In this document: positions 1-11,879 of the stretch, piece by piece
Position numbering within the stretch: the first letter of the stretch is position 1
Layout: each line of letters starts with the position of its first letter
DNA from: Mangifera indica
Lineage: Eukaryota > Streptophyta > Magnoliopsida > Sapindales > Anacardiaceae
Direction of reading: 5' to 3'
Assembly: GCF_011075055.1 (NCBI RefSeq)
Contig: NC_058146.1
Span: 9,287,820 to 9,351,819, forward strand
DNA length: 64,000 nucleotides
Notes under the pieces: model-generated
The model's database searches: none
What the model saw: only the letters and a program-made list of their open reading frames with translations
Told to the model about the DNA's origin: nothing
Made by a program: the position numbers and the translations under genes

Positions 1-319
1 CTAAAATTCAAAACTCACCTTTAGTAAGTGGAAATAGACTATTGAGAAGCAAAGAACTAGATAAAAAGAGAGCTAAGGGATTGTGTTTCTAGTGTAATGA
101 AAAATATGACTTTGGGCATGAATGTAAAAAGAAACAATTATACATTCTTAAGCTTCAAGTGGATATCGGTGAGGAAGGGGAACTGATAGAGGAGATAAAA
201 TGAGAAGATTAAGTAGAAGGCCTTAGTTTGATGAACCTCTCACTAAATGCCCTTAATGGAGTTGAAGGTCCTAGAGTTATGCGACCACAAGGTACACATG
301 GGAAAAAGCCATTTTTATA

Positions 320-691
320 TTGGTTGACTCTGGTAGCACCCACAACTTTCTTAACAAGGAAACTGCTTTGAAGCTGGGGTGTTTTTTGAAACCTTTAGGA
401 AGGACTAGAGTGTTAGTAGCTAATGGTCATCAATTGCCATGTGCCTCTATGTGTGAGGGGTTTGAATGGAAAGCTCAAGGACAAGTTTTTAAGGTTGATG
501 CATATGTATTGTCTCTAGAGAACTATGATTTAATTCTAGGTACCCAGTGGTTAGCTATTCTTAGAGATATCTTATGGAGCTTTGAGGTACTTAAAATGAT
601 TTTCACACAAAGAGACCAACAAAGGGTTCTACAAGGGCAAAATGGGGAAGGACTATTAGTTATCAATCATGCTAAGCTTTTGAAAGTATAA
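320..691 (+). pseudogene. Gypsy aspartic protease fragment
   Basis: The longest uninterrupted piece of the first gypsy element, 123 codons. It starts inside the protease core at VDSGSTHNFL (catalytic D-S-G) and includes the second conserved block LILGTQWL about 70 residues on. The family cleaves the Gag-Pol precursor. It is not an independent gene: the methionine is internal, and protease sense begins just upstream at about 305. Confidence 0.75.
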
Positions 692-1059
692 GAAGGAACT
701 AACAATTGGCTTCAATTCAGTTAGTAATGCAGCTATAGAAGATGGAATTAATTATGTTATAGACTAATGGTGGAGTAAACGAAGATGAGTGGTTAGAGTT
801 AAAGCTTCTTTTAGATAGATTTTGTGATGTGTTTAAGGAACAATTAAACTTACCTCTTATCAAAAGTCATGACGATTAGATCATCCTAAAAGAGGGCACT
901 TAATCTGTAAACGTTCAACCTTGTAGGTACAACAATTTACATAAGACTATGATTAAAAAAATTATATATGAAATGTTAGAAACAAAGGTTATAAAGCCTA
1001 ATTCTAGTCATTACTCCAGTCTAATTATTTTGATGAAGAAAAAAAATAGTTCATAGTGC

Positions 1060-1284
1060 TTGTGTATTGATTATGGAAGTTTAAACCAAGCAACAGTCAA
1101 GAATAAATACCTCATTCCTATAGTAGAGGAGTTGTTGAATGAACTTGGGAGAGCTAGGGTGTTTTCAAAAATTGACTTAAGGTCTAACCATTGGCAAATA
1201 TACATGTATGTCGACTCTAATGAGAAAATAACTTTCAAAACACATCGGGCTATTACAAATTCGTTGTTATGCCATTCGACTTGA
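1060..1284 (+). pseudogene. Gypsy reverse transcriptase N-terminal fragment
   Basis: Seventy-four open codons covering the fingers/palm start of a gypsy reverse transcriptase: CIDYGSLNQATVKNKY, then FSKIDLRSNHWQI, which carries the first palm aspartate. A frameshift at about 1280 moves the next block ([15 protein letters not shown], equivalent to the usual PFGLTNAPATFQ) into another frame. Confidence 0.75.
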
Positions 1285-3194
1285 CTAATGCTCTATCAAC
1301 ATTTCAAGATTTAATGAACTCCATGTTCAAGGCTCATTTAAGGAGATTTGTACTAGTTTTTTTTTCATGATATCATTGTATATAACAAAGACAAAGCTGA
1401 ACATTTAATCCATTTGAAATAGTGCTGGAGTTGTTAAGGAGTAACAACTAGTTGTCAAGAAAAGTAAATGTTCTTTTGGGGTGATCAAATTTCATACTTG
1501 GGACATATAATCTTAAGAAAAAGGTGTTATGACTGATCCAACCAAGGTAGAGGCAGTTGAAGAATGGCCAGTTCCTAAATCCATTAAACAACTTAAGGCC
1601 TTCTTGGGATTGATAGTCTATAATAAGAGGTTAGTTAAGGATTATGGGCACTCAATAAGACCACTGTTAGACATCCTCAAGGTGTAGGTAACTTTCGATT
1701 GGTTAAAATAGGCTATAATCACTACGTCGTTTTGGCTCTACCAGATTTCTCCAAAAGGTTCATGACAGAGATAGATATTTGTGGAGATGGAATATAAGCT
1801 ATACTAATATAAAAGGGACACCCCATAGCCTATAAAAGCAAAGTTATTTCCCCTAAGAACTAGTTACTCTCTATTTATGAAAAGGAAATGTTTGTAATTC
1901 TTTATGCAATTAAGAAATAAGAGTCATACCTAGTCAATTAACACTTCATTATAAAGATGGACCGCCAAAGCCTCAAACATCTTTTAGAGCAAAAGCTTAC
2001 CACCCATTCATAATAAGCATGGGTGGTAAAATTGACGTAATATAGTTATGACATCATTTATAAAAAAAGAAAAAAAATTTGGCTTCTGATGTTTTATCTA
2101 GGTTACTTAAGGTGGAATCTAATTGTTTAACTACAAGTTTGCTGCCATTTAAATTGTTGTAGAGAGTAAGGGATTCATGGCTCACTGATAAGAACCTATA
2201 GACTATTATGTCTGCAAAGCAACAAGACACTAATGCTTATGAAGGGTACTTTTAGCATCATGGTAAGTTGAAGAGACATGAGAAGTATACTAAGCAAACT
2301 CTAGCCTTAGAAATGATTTAATTGCCTTGTTCCATTCATTAGCCATAGGGGTCATTCTAGAATAAGTGTCACAACAAGGAAAATTAATTCAGTAGTTTAT
2401 TGGAAGGGTATTTGGAAGGAAGTTTGAAATTTCATCAAAAGTTATGAGGTTTGTCAACGATTCAAGCCAAAGAACATTACATCTCTTAGTCTCCTATAAC
2501 CCCTACCTATTTCGATAGAAGTGTGTATAGATATTGTGATCGATTTTATCAGAGGCTTGCTAAAGTTTTAAGGGAGGTCTATAATCTTTGTAATGGTAGA
2601 TAGATTGACAAAATACAACCATTTTATTGGATTATAACACATTTTTTCAATTACAACTTTGGCACAAGTCTTTACAAACAACATTTAAAAGTTACATGGG
2701 TTTCCTAATACAACAAACAATGACAAATAAGTAGTTTTTATTAGCCAATTATGGAAAGAGCTTTTAAAAACACAAGGAGTAGTGTTACAATTGTCCATAA
2801 CCTACCATCCACAGACAAATGGGCAAATAGAGGTTGTCAATTGATGCTTGAAGACTTATCTACGTTGCATGGCAGGGAACTTACCTCAAACCTGGTTCAA
2901 ATGGTTTTGCTTGGTTGAGTTTTGGTATAACATCTCCTATCATTCTAACATTTAGATGTCGCCTTTTAAAGCTTTGTATGACTACACCTCTTTAATACAT
3001 GTTCTATATTGAAAAAGCATTTTACATGAGCTTAAAATAGGATAAAACAATTAGTGGATCAAAAAAGAACATATAGACAATTTCAAATTGGAAAATGGGT
3101 TTATGTCAAGCGCCAACCATATCAAGAGACATCAATGCACCAAGGGAAGCCAAAACTATAGGCTATGTACTTTGAGCCCTTACAAATACAAGGT

Positions 3195-4913
3195 TGTAGG
3201 GTGCCAATAACTAGCAACACAATAGAATTAAAAATGTATAAAAATTAAATAATCCTAAAACCCTGACCAGAATACTGGTTTTAAAACATATTTAACATGA
3301 ACATACAAAAACAACCATAAGGTGTTTTTAGGGTTTATACTTGCATTGATGGCTATCCAAGTCTTCACGAGGCAAAGAAATGAATGTTATCTAATTGTCA
3401 TGAGGCAACGCCCTAGTATCCATGCGGAGTATGAATAGGGGAGGCTATTCAAGAAAAAGGCTTTTAGGGCTTGTATGATTTGAACTGGAACATGTTCATA
3501 AGGAGAGAGAAAATCAGGAAAAACCCAGACGACGACTAGGGTTTTTCTTTTCTATATATGTTGTATTATTTTTTTAATTGATCTCTATAAACTCACGCTT
3601 ATGATTATTATTTATATGTGTACAGGAATCTGAATACCTATAGAATTTCATCCAAACCCATCTCTATCAACATATGTGCATGGGTGGTACACTTGTGTGC
3701 CACCCAACACACTTTAAACCATGCATAAGTGAACACAAAAGGTGTTACCTAGCATGTCACATGCATTGCACAGTTGGACAAGACATGCCCAGTTGTGCCA
3801 TGCATATTAATTTTGCACAGTGCCAAACGACACTATACACACCAAGTCAAACTTGGTTAAAGCATGGTATGCTAGAATCTCTCTCTCTTCCTAAATACCA
3901 AAATTGTCACCAAACAATCATTGCCTTTGAATTCACATCAACCATTATATGTGTGTGACCCATAAGCTCTCTATCTTATCGGTAGTGTCTAAATTTAGAT
4001 TGAATTCAAACATTGACCAAGACTTACCTGTAGCAAAGTGTTATGGCCATTCGGATGACAATGTCAATGAACATCTTTTAAACTTTTACAATATCATAGT
4101 TACGTGTAATTTAATTTTGTCAACCAATTTCTCTCGAGACTAAGACATAAAAATATGTTTATCTTAGTAGTTCTTTGGTATGAATTGATACGTATTAATG
4201 AGTTACACAGATTAGAATACAAATTTATTCTACTGTGGCTACAGATTTAGTTAGTCATGAATGTTATTCAATATTTTCATGTGAGATATCTTCTCTTCTA
4301 CTCATGAGCGACAAATCTTTTATTGATCAACCATATCTTCATGTATCTCACAATATGGTCGTACACTACCTTTATGATACCCTAGTTGCAATAGTATTTT
4401 GGATAATGTCAAACCATACTGATCCTTATACGAGACTGTCTGACGACCTCAAGTCATAGAATTACATGCACCTGTGGTGTTCAGAAGATTTGTTCTATAG
4501 ATATTGGAGCAACCATCCATATGGATATCCTCTAGTGTGATCAATCTGATGAATATGTTTATAATATTTACCTATGTGTTGCACCAAGCTTTTTATGAAG
4601 AGCTTTGACACGTGTGAATTGTTCTACCTTTCGGTAGGATTGCTCAACACTATGATAATCTTATCATTACTATATGTGTCTTTGTTCATTGTAATGTTGA
4701 GATTATGAACATTTCTAAAATGACCATTTAACATATGCATAGGGTTTCATGATCAATCATCTGATCCCCTCGTTACAGTTCTACCATTTTAACGTCATCT
4801 TATTCACATAATCATATAAAAGAACACACATAAATTGAATAATAATTAATCCTTTATTAATTAATGAATGTAAAATTACAATTACAAGTGTTAAATCAAT
4901 TGACTCTAGGACA
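3195..4913 (-). repeat. LTR (3' LTR of the copia-type element)
   Basis: Matches 7269-8914 along its whole length with many substitutions and small indels. Shared landmarks include the acttgtgtgccacc block (near 3690 and 7698), agtcaaacttggt (near 3844 and 7849) and ccatatggatatcctctagt (near 4516 and 8528). The right edge is fixed by the shared gaca followed by unrelated DNA. Confidence 0.8.
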
Positions 4914-4928
4914 CTTGTTAGCTTAGCC

Positions 4929-5215
4929 TTGGATCTAGGTGTATGGGCTTTAGCCGCAAGCATATTAGTTGAAGCTATCTTTCGTATCTCTTGTTCAACT
5001 TGTTTGAGCATATATAACAACTCTTCAAAGGTTTTCTCTTTGTCGTTAAGGTTAAAGTTCAAGACAAAATTAGCCCACGATTTAGGGAGAGATTTCAGCA
5101 TTAGGTTAATGGTAAACTCATTGTTTATAATAAAGCCCAAGCTCACCAACCATTCAATGTAGCAAATCATTTTAGCCACATGAGGGTCAACTTGTCCTCT
5201 TTTGGAGAGTTTCAA
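4929..5215 (-). pseudogene. Copia gag (UBN2-type) fragment
   Basis: Read on the - strand, this gives the typical copia Gag middle region: a helix with VAKMICYIEWLVSLGF, then the diagnostic LMLKSLPKSWANFVLNFN block, then ELLYMLKQVEQEIRK. These are hallmarks of the gag-polypeptide (UBN2) family that assembles virus-like particles. The frame ends at the LTR at 4913 where protease and integrase should follow, so the element lost everything downstream. Upstream (5216-5500) gag sense continues only in broken frames. Confidence 0.75.
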
Positions 5216-6340
5216 TTAAATAGTGAACTTGCCACCTCATATCATTCAACCATTGCATGAGTGACATATAACTCTTAAATGTGTGTAAGTATGGATAAAA
5301 CATCTATTTTCTTATGTTGTTTTTAAAGCTTAGATGAATGACAATAGGAGACACTGAACTTCCACAGAGTCAGCAAGATGCTTATTAAAGGTATCTTTTT
5401 CTTCTTGGGTGGTATCAGGACCAACCTCTTCTTCTGACGCAGACTGATTTGAAGATTTCTATGTTAATCAGCAAAGTTGCTTCTAGTTTTTCAGAATTGA
5501 TCGATGTGTTGGGTTTGATATGATGATTATTTTATCTATAATTTACAGATAAAAAAATTAGTAATTTTATTTTTCAATTAATATTTATTTTAATTACATA
5601 TTTAATTAATTAAAATGTTCTCACTATTTTCTCAAGATAATAACCCTCACTATTGTACTCTAAAAGTTTCGGTGAGCTTTCTAGTGGACTAAGACCCCAT
5701 CACATTAATTTTTCCCTTCGCTTTGGCTAGCAAGTTCAAATTAATCGAATATGTAAATTTCAAATTAGTCAACAAAAGCCCATGATCTCAAGTTAGGTTT
5801 TACCCGAATAAATCATGTGATCTTAAATGTGACTCTCGATATCAGTAGAGTGGATACTACATATTTCCTTGTATTGATAAATGTATTTCTTGCTTATGCC
5901 TCTAATATATTTTACCTTCGTTTTGATGAACAAACAAAATACACTAGTTAAGTTGGACTCAATATAAACATCTCCTAATTTTTCGTCTGTTAAAAGTTTA
6001 CCTTTCTCTTTGGCGAACAAGGTTCCAATGAACAGAGGCTTAATCAAGGCATCATATTAGAAGACACAATTTAATCTTAGACTTAATATTTAATTTGAGG
6101 GTTTCAATTAATTAGTTTCACCAGATCTTCATGCTTTTCCTTTCACCTTTAGTCTTCAATAAATAGCATAACTTTGTTTTCTAGTTACATAATTCTAATA
6201 AAATAAAAAAAAACCTAAACTAAAGAAGAATAGGGATTAAGGCAAGACGCGCATGCCCTATTTGAAAATTACAATCCAAAGATAATCAAATAAAAATTAA
6301 ATTAAAAAAAACATTCACATTAGTTTTTTGGTTGTGCACT

Positions 6341-6344
<4 letters not shown>

Positions 6345-6424
<80 letters not shown>
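6345..6424. repeat. (TA)n microsatellite, about 80 bp
   Basis: Uninterrupted TA dinucleotide run in the leader region of the copia-type element. No coding sense here. Confidence 0.95.
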
Positions 6425-6427
<3 letters not shown>

Positions 6428-7255
6428 AATTAAAATTAAAATTTGATTATTGTTTAACCAAGTGTAAAATTACATTTTGGTCCTTGAAGTTTTATAAAAT
6501 TATTATTCAACCCAAAAACTTAAGAAAAAATTCAATTCGACCCAAATTTAATAAAACAAGACCAAATTATAATTTTTCAACTTTGTTGGGGGTGTAAACG
6601 AGACATTCAGCCGTGATTCTAAAATTCAGCAAAATTCCAAAAGGTTGCATAACTTGCACATGGCTTAGGCACAACTAGACTAAGGTGAAAAACTGTCTAG
6701 TTGTGACACATAATTGGCCTACGGTTGGACATGTGGTGCCATGATGAGTCATGACTAAACCAATTTGAATAATTATCTAGTTGTGACACATGACATCACC
6801 AACCATGAGGTGTCACAACTGGACCATTCTTGGTCTAGCCATGATGGCATCTATTGGTACTGAGCACCTCTATTCACGACAATAGTCCAACCATGATGAC
6901 ATCTATTAGTAACGAATACCTCCATTCATGATAGTTTTTTAGACGAGTTTTCTGGAACTTTCAGTGATAGGAAATCCAAAAAATCAATCAAGGTGAGGAA
7001 ATGCGACACATAAACCATACTCATATCGATGGAATGACTTTTAACCTGAATTCAACCTACAAAACAATCAGAGAACTTCACTCAATAGTTTACACATGTT
7101 TACGTTGTTCATGAAACTCTACAAATCATGTGACAACATGATTGCGAATCATCTTTATCAATTTTAAGGTTTTGCTTAATTTAATTACATGCAACAACAG
7201 ACAAATAATCAAAACAGGCAGATATTATTTTTCATGAAAACATGCCTAAATAGTA

Positions 7256-7267
7256 GCTCTGATACCA
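7256..7267 (-). other. Primer-binding site (initiator tRNA-Met)
   Basis: On the - strand this reads tggtatcagagc, the standard plant LTR-retrotransposon PBS complementary to the 3' end of initiator tRNA-Met. It lies one base inside the LTR end (..ccctaca, then g, then the PBS). It sets the element's orientation and marks 7269-8914 as the 5' LTR. Confidence 0.85.
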
Positions 7268-7268
7268 C

Positions 7269-8914
7269 TGTAGGGTTTTAGGGCATCAACAACTGGCAGC
7301 GTAACGAAATTAAAAATTAATAATAATCAAATAATCCTAAAAACCTTGTCAGGATTCGGTTTTAAAACATATTTAACATGAACATACAAAAATAACCATA
7401 GGGTATTTTTAGGGTTTATAATCGTATTGATGGCTAATCCAAGTCTTCACATGGCAAATATGATAACATTATCCAACCCTCGTAAGGCGACGCCCTAATA
7501 TGCACGCAGAGAACAAACATGGGAGCTTGTCTAGGAAGAAGGCTATTAGAGCTTTTATGGTTTAGACTAGAACGTGTTCACAGGAAGAGAGAAAATCAAG
7601 AAAAACCCAAATGATGACTAGTGCTTTTCTTTTTTGTATGTGCCTATGGAATTTCATCCAAACCCATCTCCATTAACACAAGTGTATGAGTGGTACACTT
7701 GTGTGCCACCTAACACACTTTAAACCATGCATAAATAGACACAAAAAGTGCAACCTAACATGTCATATGCATCTTACGGTTGGACAAGACATGTTTAGTC
7801 ATGTCATGCATATTAATTTTGTACAATGCCAAATGACACTATACACACCAAGTCAAACTTGGTCAAAGTATGGTCAATTAGAATCTCTCTCTTTTCCTAA
7901 ACACTAAGATTATCATCAAATGAACCTTACTTATGGGTTCATATCAACCCCTATATGTGTGTGACCCATAAATTTCTATCAAATTAACAATGTCTAAATT
8001 TAGATCGAATTCAAACACAAACTAAGATTAGTCTCTAGCAAAGCATCGTGGCCACTTAGACGGTAGAGTATCAGTAGAAATCTCTTAAGCTTTTATAACA
8101 TCACAGTTATATATAATTCAATAATTTTGTCAACCAATATTTCTCGAAACTGAGACATAAAAATGTGTTTATCTCAGTAGTTTCTCAGTATGAACTGATA
8201 CACATTAATGACTTATATGGATTAGACTATAACTTTATCCTACTGTGATCATAAATTTAATTAGTCATAAATGTTATTTAGTATTCTCATAGAAGATATC
8301 TTTTCCTATGCTCAATAGTGACAAATTCTTTATTGATCAACCATAGCCTCCATATATCTCATAATATGGTTATACACTGCCTTTATGATACCCCAGTTAT
8401 GACGATACTTTAGATAGTGTCAAACCATACTGATCCTTATACGAGATGGTCTAACGATCTTAAATCATAAGATTATATGCACTTATAGTATTTAGAAGAT
8501 TTGTTCCATAAACACTGGAGCAACTATCCATATGGATATCCTCTAGTGGGATGAACACATCTATAATGTACACTTATATGTTGCATCAAACTATTTACGA
8601 ATAGCTTCAACACGTGTGAATTGTCGTTACCTTTTGGTGGGGTCGCTTAACACTATGATAATCTTATCATCATTACATGTGCCTTTGTTCATCATAATGT
8701 CAAAGATTATAGATGTTTCTAAAATGACCACTTAACATGTGCATAAGATTCCTATAATCAGTCGTCTCTCTTGTCACAGTTCTACCATTCTAAAGGCATA
8801 TTATTTGCACAATTATATAAAAAAGCACATATGAATTGAATAACAATTAATCATTTATTAATTAGTGAATGTAAAATTACAATTACAAGTGCTAAATCAA
8901 TTAGCTCTAAGACA
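7269..8914 (-). repeat. LTR (5' LTR of the copia-type element)
   Basis: Full-length partner of 3195-4913. The inner edge is set by the adjacent primer-binding site, the outer edge by gctctaagaca, beyond which gypsy integrase sense resumes. Shorter, more diverged pieces of what looks like the same LTR family occur in the opposite orientation at 24839, 27845 and 36981. Confidence 0.8.
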
Positions 8915-9260
8915 TTGACCCTATCAAGTATTAGGTGGGTGTCGTCGCATATAAACTCCAATCGCCAGTGAATGCTACTATACATGATGTGTTCCATGTG
9001 TCCTTACTCAAACTGATGCATGCTTTGGTTCAGGCTTCAAGCACTTTGTTATAGATGATTCATATTTCTGATTAGATTCCACAAACCATCCTTGACAAGT
9101 GCATGGTAAAGTGACATAATGTGGCAACAACTCAAGTTTTGGTACAATGGCAAAGTTTTTCTCCAGTAGTAGCTACTTGTGAGTTTGCAAAAGAGATGAG
9201 AAGTCATTTCCTGTAGTTCTTCCTTGAGGACAAGGCAATTGAAAGGGGATGAATTGTTGT
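8915..9260 (+). pseudogene. Gypsy integrase C-terminus / chromodomain-like end
   Basis: Continuation of the gypsy element interrupted at 3194. Readable blocks in broken frames are DPYQVLGG, a degraded HDVFHVSLLKLMHA-like stretch near 8980-9025, then VLVQWQSFSPVVATCE and FLEDKAIERG. These are the usual end of plant chromodomain-bearing gypsy Pol proteins. Stops occur at least four times. An LTR should follow; 9261-9650 could be its remnant, but no second copy is available to define it. Confidence 0.7.
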
Positions 9261-10744
9261 GGATATGAACTAACATTGGCAATGACTAGTATCTAGATGA
9301 AAGCCAACATACAAGATTAATAAAGAATAAAGAATAGTGACGTTTAGATAAATAAATATTGTAATACACTATTGACGTGTATGAAAACTAGTGACATTGC
9401 TGTAATATCTCATGTAAACGAATTTGGAAAAACAAAATGAAAATAACTATTCATCTTGTTCTTATCCTTTTTGCAAGTGCTATGTTCTTTTCTCTTTGAA
9501 AATTCTTCAAATTCTTAATAGTTCTTATGAATTAGACATCAAGGCACATAATCTCCAAATATCAAATTGGCAGTTGGATCTAGAAGGTCATATACAACCT
9601 AAGCTGCATCATTTACCTGAACAATTCCAATATAAAAATTGAAGTTTACAATGTATAATCATGGTTGTGAAAAACTATATATTTAGGACAATTACCACTT
9701 TCCTATAGAGAATAAAATGTCAACACAATTTCTAGGCCCTATAAAAGCCTTTTTTTTTATTGAGAACCCTATTTAAGTTGTACTATTTTTTAAAAATCAA
9801 ACCAGCCACATTAAACATGTAAAATTCAGGTCTGGTGATTAACCCTACAACCACTGTTTTGAATAATATAGGAATTTGATTTTGATATGATGTTTAAAGC
9901 TCTCAAATCCAATCCTTTTTAAAACTATTTGAGAATTCCACATTGAACCATTCAAACTTATCTATTTGGATAATAAAGTTCATTTTGTTGTTTTCTTTCT
10001 CATTTTACTTGGAAATGTCTGACGAAGTAGGTATCATAAAACAATGCATATTGTGTATGAGTCTATCATATTGTATTTAGTAAAGAATTCAGATAGATAT
10101 AATGAGATAACTACATTCAATAACATAAGATAATTGATAACTCCATCACGTAGGAGTTAAAGAATTTTGCTAGCTAATTGGTGCAACATCCTTAATAAAG
10201 GTATATACACTCCCTTCCATATGTGCTGACTAGACAATTCTTAAGTACATTTTTTGTTTATTGCTTACAAAATTTTAGCTTTTTGCAAAAGATGTCATAA
10301 ATCATCCCTAAGAGTATGTTTTTAAATGTCAATTAATGTCAAAGTTTGAAGCTCATTACCTTTAAGGAGTTGTTTTAGTGATAATGGAAAGGTTTATGCA
10401 TGAAAGGGTATAGATTCAAATCCCTTCTAACAATAATTAAAAATTAAATTCTTGACTTACAAGGTACAGTGGTTGTGAAACTGATCACTGTACCTAAGGT
10501 TTTACTTGTTTGATGTGGTTGAACCAGTAAAAAGAAAGAGAATTCAAATAAGGTCAAATCACTTTTACCAGTATTGTTCCACAATTCCAATAGTTGTTTG
10601 AATGTCACTGAATGCAACATCTCTAGCAAAATTGAAATAGCCTGGTAGTGAAGAGGTGACCATAGAAAAGTAAATGAGTGTCAGTGGAATGCTTCCAAAG
10701 TGATGAAAACATCACTGCCGGTGACATAAGGACACCAGTAACGG
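9261..10744. other. Intergenic, no gene recognised
   Basis: AT-rich DNA with only short chance frames. The first 400 bp may be the decayed 3' LTR of the first gypsy element, by position only. Nothing else was identified. Confidence 0.5.
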
Positions 10745-11005
10745 TAACTTGGCTGCTTAGCGGTGGTGGGAGTTTTCTCCTTGGTTGGGTGACTGATTTT
10801 TATAGGTTGGCTGGGTGGGTGAGTAAGTGATTGATTTTGCCATGGCTGGGTGACTATTTTACTTTATGGGTTGGTTGAGTAAATTTTTTACCTTGGCAAG
10901 GTCAATGATGTTGCTTTATGGGTTAGTTGGGTAGGTGAGCGAGTAATTTTTTGCCTTGGCTGGGTGAATGATTTTATTTTATGGGTTGGTTACATGGGTG
11001 AGGTC
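10745..11005 (+). repeat. Imperfect tandem repeat, about 55-65 bp unit
   Basis: At least three successive copies of a unit that begins gggttggctgggtgggtgag or a variant and continues through a ..ttgccttggctgggtgaatga-like half to a tttatttTAT-like end. Units begin near 10804, 10867 and 10918, with a partial copy near 10981. No coding sense. Confidence 0.7.
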
Positions 11006-11879
11006 TATGTGTTGATTGAGTGGTTACAAATATTAAGGGTATTTTAGATATTTTATATTTTAGGCTATATATGTATGGTAGAAAAAAAGTGGCTATATAT
11101 ATATAAAAGGCAAAAAAATAGTTATTTTAATTAATATCCCCAATTTTTCACGCAAGTTTTAGTCCAAATTTAAAATCATACCCACATTAGATTAAAAACT
11201 CAAATATCCACCTATAGACTAACTGTCATCCAAATTTTCAGTTAGAGATAAGAATAAAATCATTATTTTACTCATAAACCTTAAAAACTAAAAAAATTAT
11301 ATCATTTCTCCCTCTTAGTTTAGAAAACTCACATTTATCCCTCATGATTAAACTTTGAAAAATTCACTTTCTCCTGTCTCATATTTTATCTCTAATGGCT
11401 TAGGGAACCAATTGATGATCGAGAAGAAGTGATAGTCATCTCCAACGAAGGACGACCCTTCATTGTCTAGATCGAGAAGAAGAGACAAAACACGATGATG
11501 AAAGACGATGATGAGTTGTCCTTCATCGAGTCTTCCAGATGACAAAGGATGACATTTCATCGCGTCTAGACAGTTGTCCTTTATCGTCCTTTGTGGCCAG
11601 ATTTAGAAGATGGGTGGAAAGCATCCATTGTTGGTCAGAATGATAATGGCTAAAGAAGGAAACAAACCCTAGAGGTGAAATCTAAACTTTTTAAACTTTA
11701 AGAATAGGTTGAAGTGTTAGTTTTTAAAACTTGAGGGTAAAATGATATAAATTTGAAGGTTTTAGAGCTTATGCATAAAATGATGATTTTACCGCTGTCT
11801 CTAATTGAAAATTTGGATGGCAATTAGTTTATGAATAAGTGTTTAAAATTTTCATTTGTCATAAATATGATTTTGAAAT

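Larger units (their letters stand above)
1..3194 (+). pseudogene. Decayed Ty3/gypsy retrotransposon gag-pol, 5' part
   Basis: Remains of a gypsy polyprotein running off the left window edge. Domains appear in canonical order. A gag zinc knuckle lies near 85-135 (C-x2-C ... GHEC after RAKGL, with one internal stop). An aspartic protease follows at about 320-691, with VDSGSTHNFL holding the catalytic DSG and LILGTQWL downstream. Reverse transcriptase runs about 1030-1500 (CIDYGSLNQATVKNKY, FSKIDLRS, then a degraded active site near 1365-1385). RNase H is at about 1760-2110 (GHPIAYKSK, YEKEMFVILYAIKK). Integrase is at about 2330-3180 (VMVDRLTKYNHF, ITYHPQTNGQIE). Numerous stops and frame changes show it is dead. 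Coding sense is cut at 3194 by a copia-type insertion and resumes at 8915. Confidence 0.88.
3195..8914 (-). mobile_element. Copia-type LTR element lacking pol, inserted in gypsy
   Basis: Two long direct repeats (3195-4913 and 7269-8914) bracket about 2.35 kb. Both start tgtaggg/tgtagggt and end ..aggaca or ..aagaca, so the termini are TG..CA. On the - strand the LTR at 7269-8914 is followed after one base by the primer-binding site (7267-7256), then a leader and a copia-type gag fragment (5215-4929), and then directly by the second LTR. No protease, integrase, reverse transcriptase or polypurine tract is visible, so this is a non-autonomous or internally deleted element. It sits inside the integrase C-terminal region of the gypsy element. 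The LTRs differ at many sites by eye, so the insertion is old. Confidence 0.8.

Noticed and set aside
3674..3958. 94-codon + frame in LTR
   Set aside because: Lies in a non-coding LTR and is only partly open in the paired LTR (7686-7907); chance frame on the non-coding strand.
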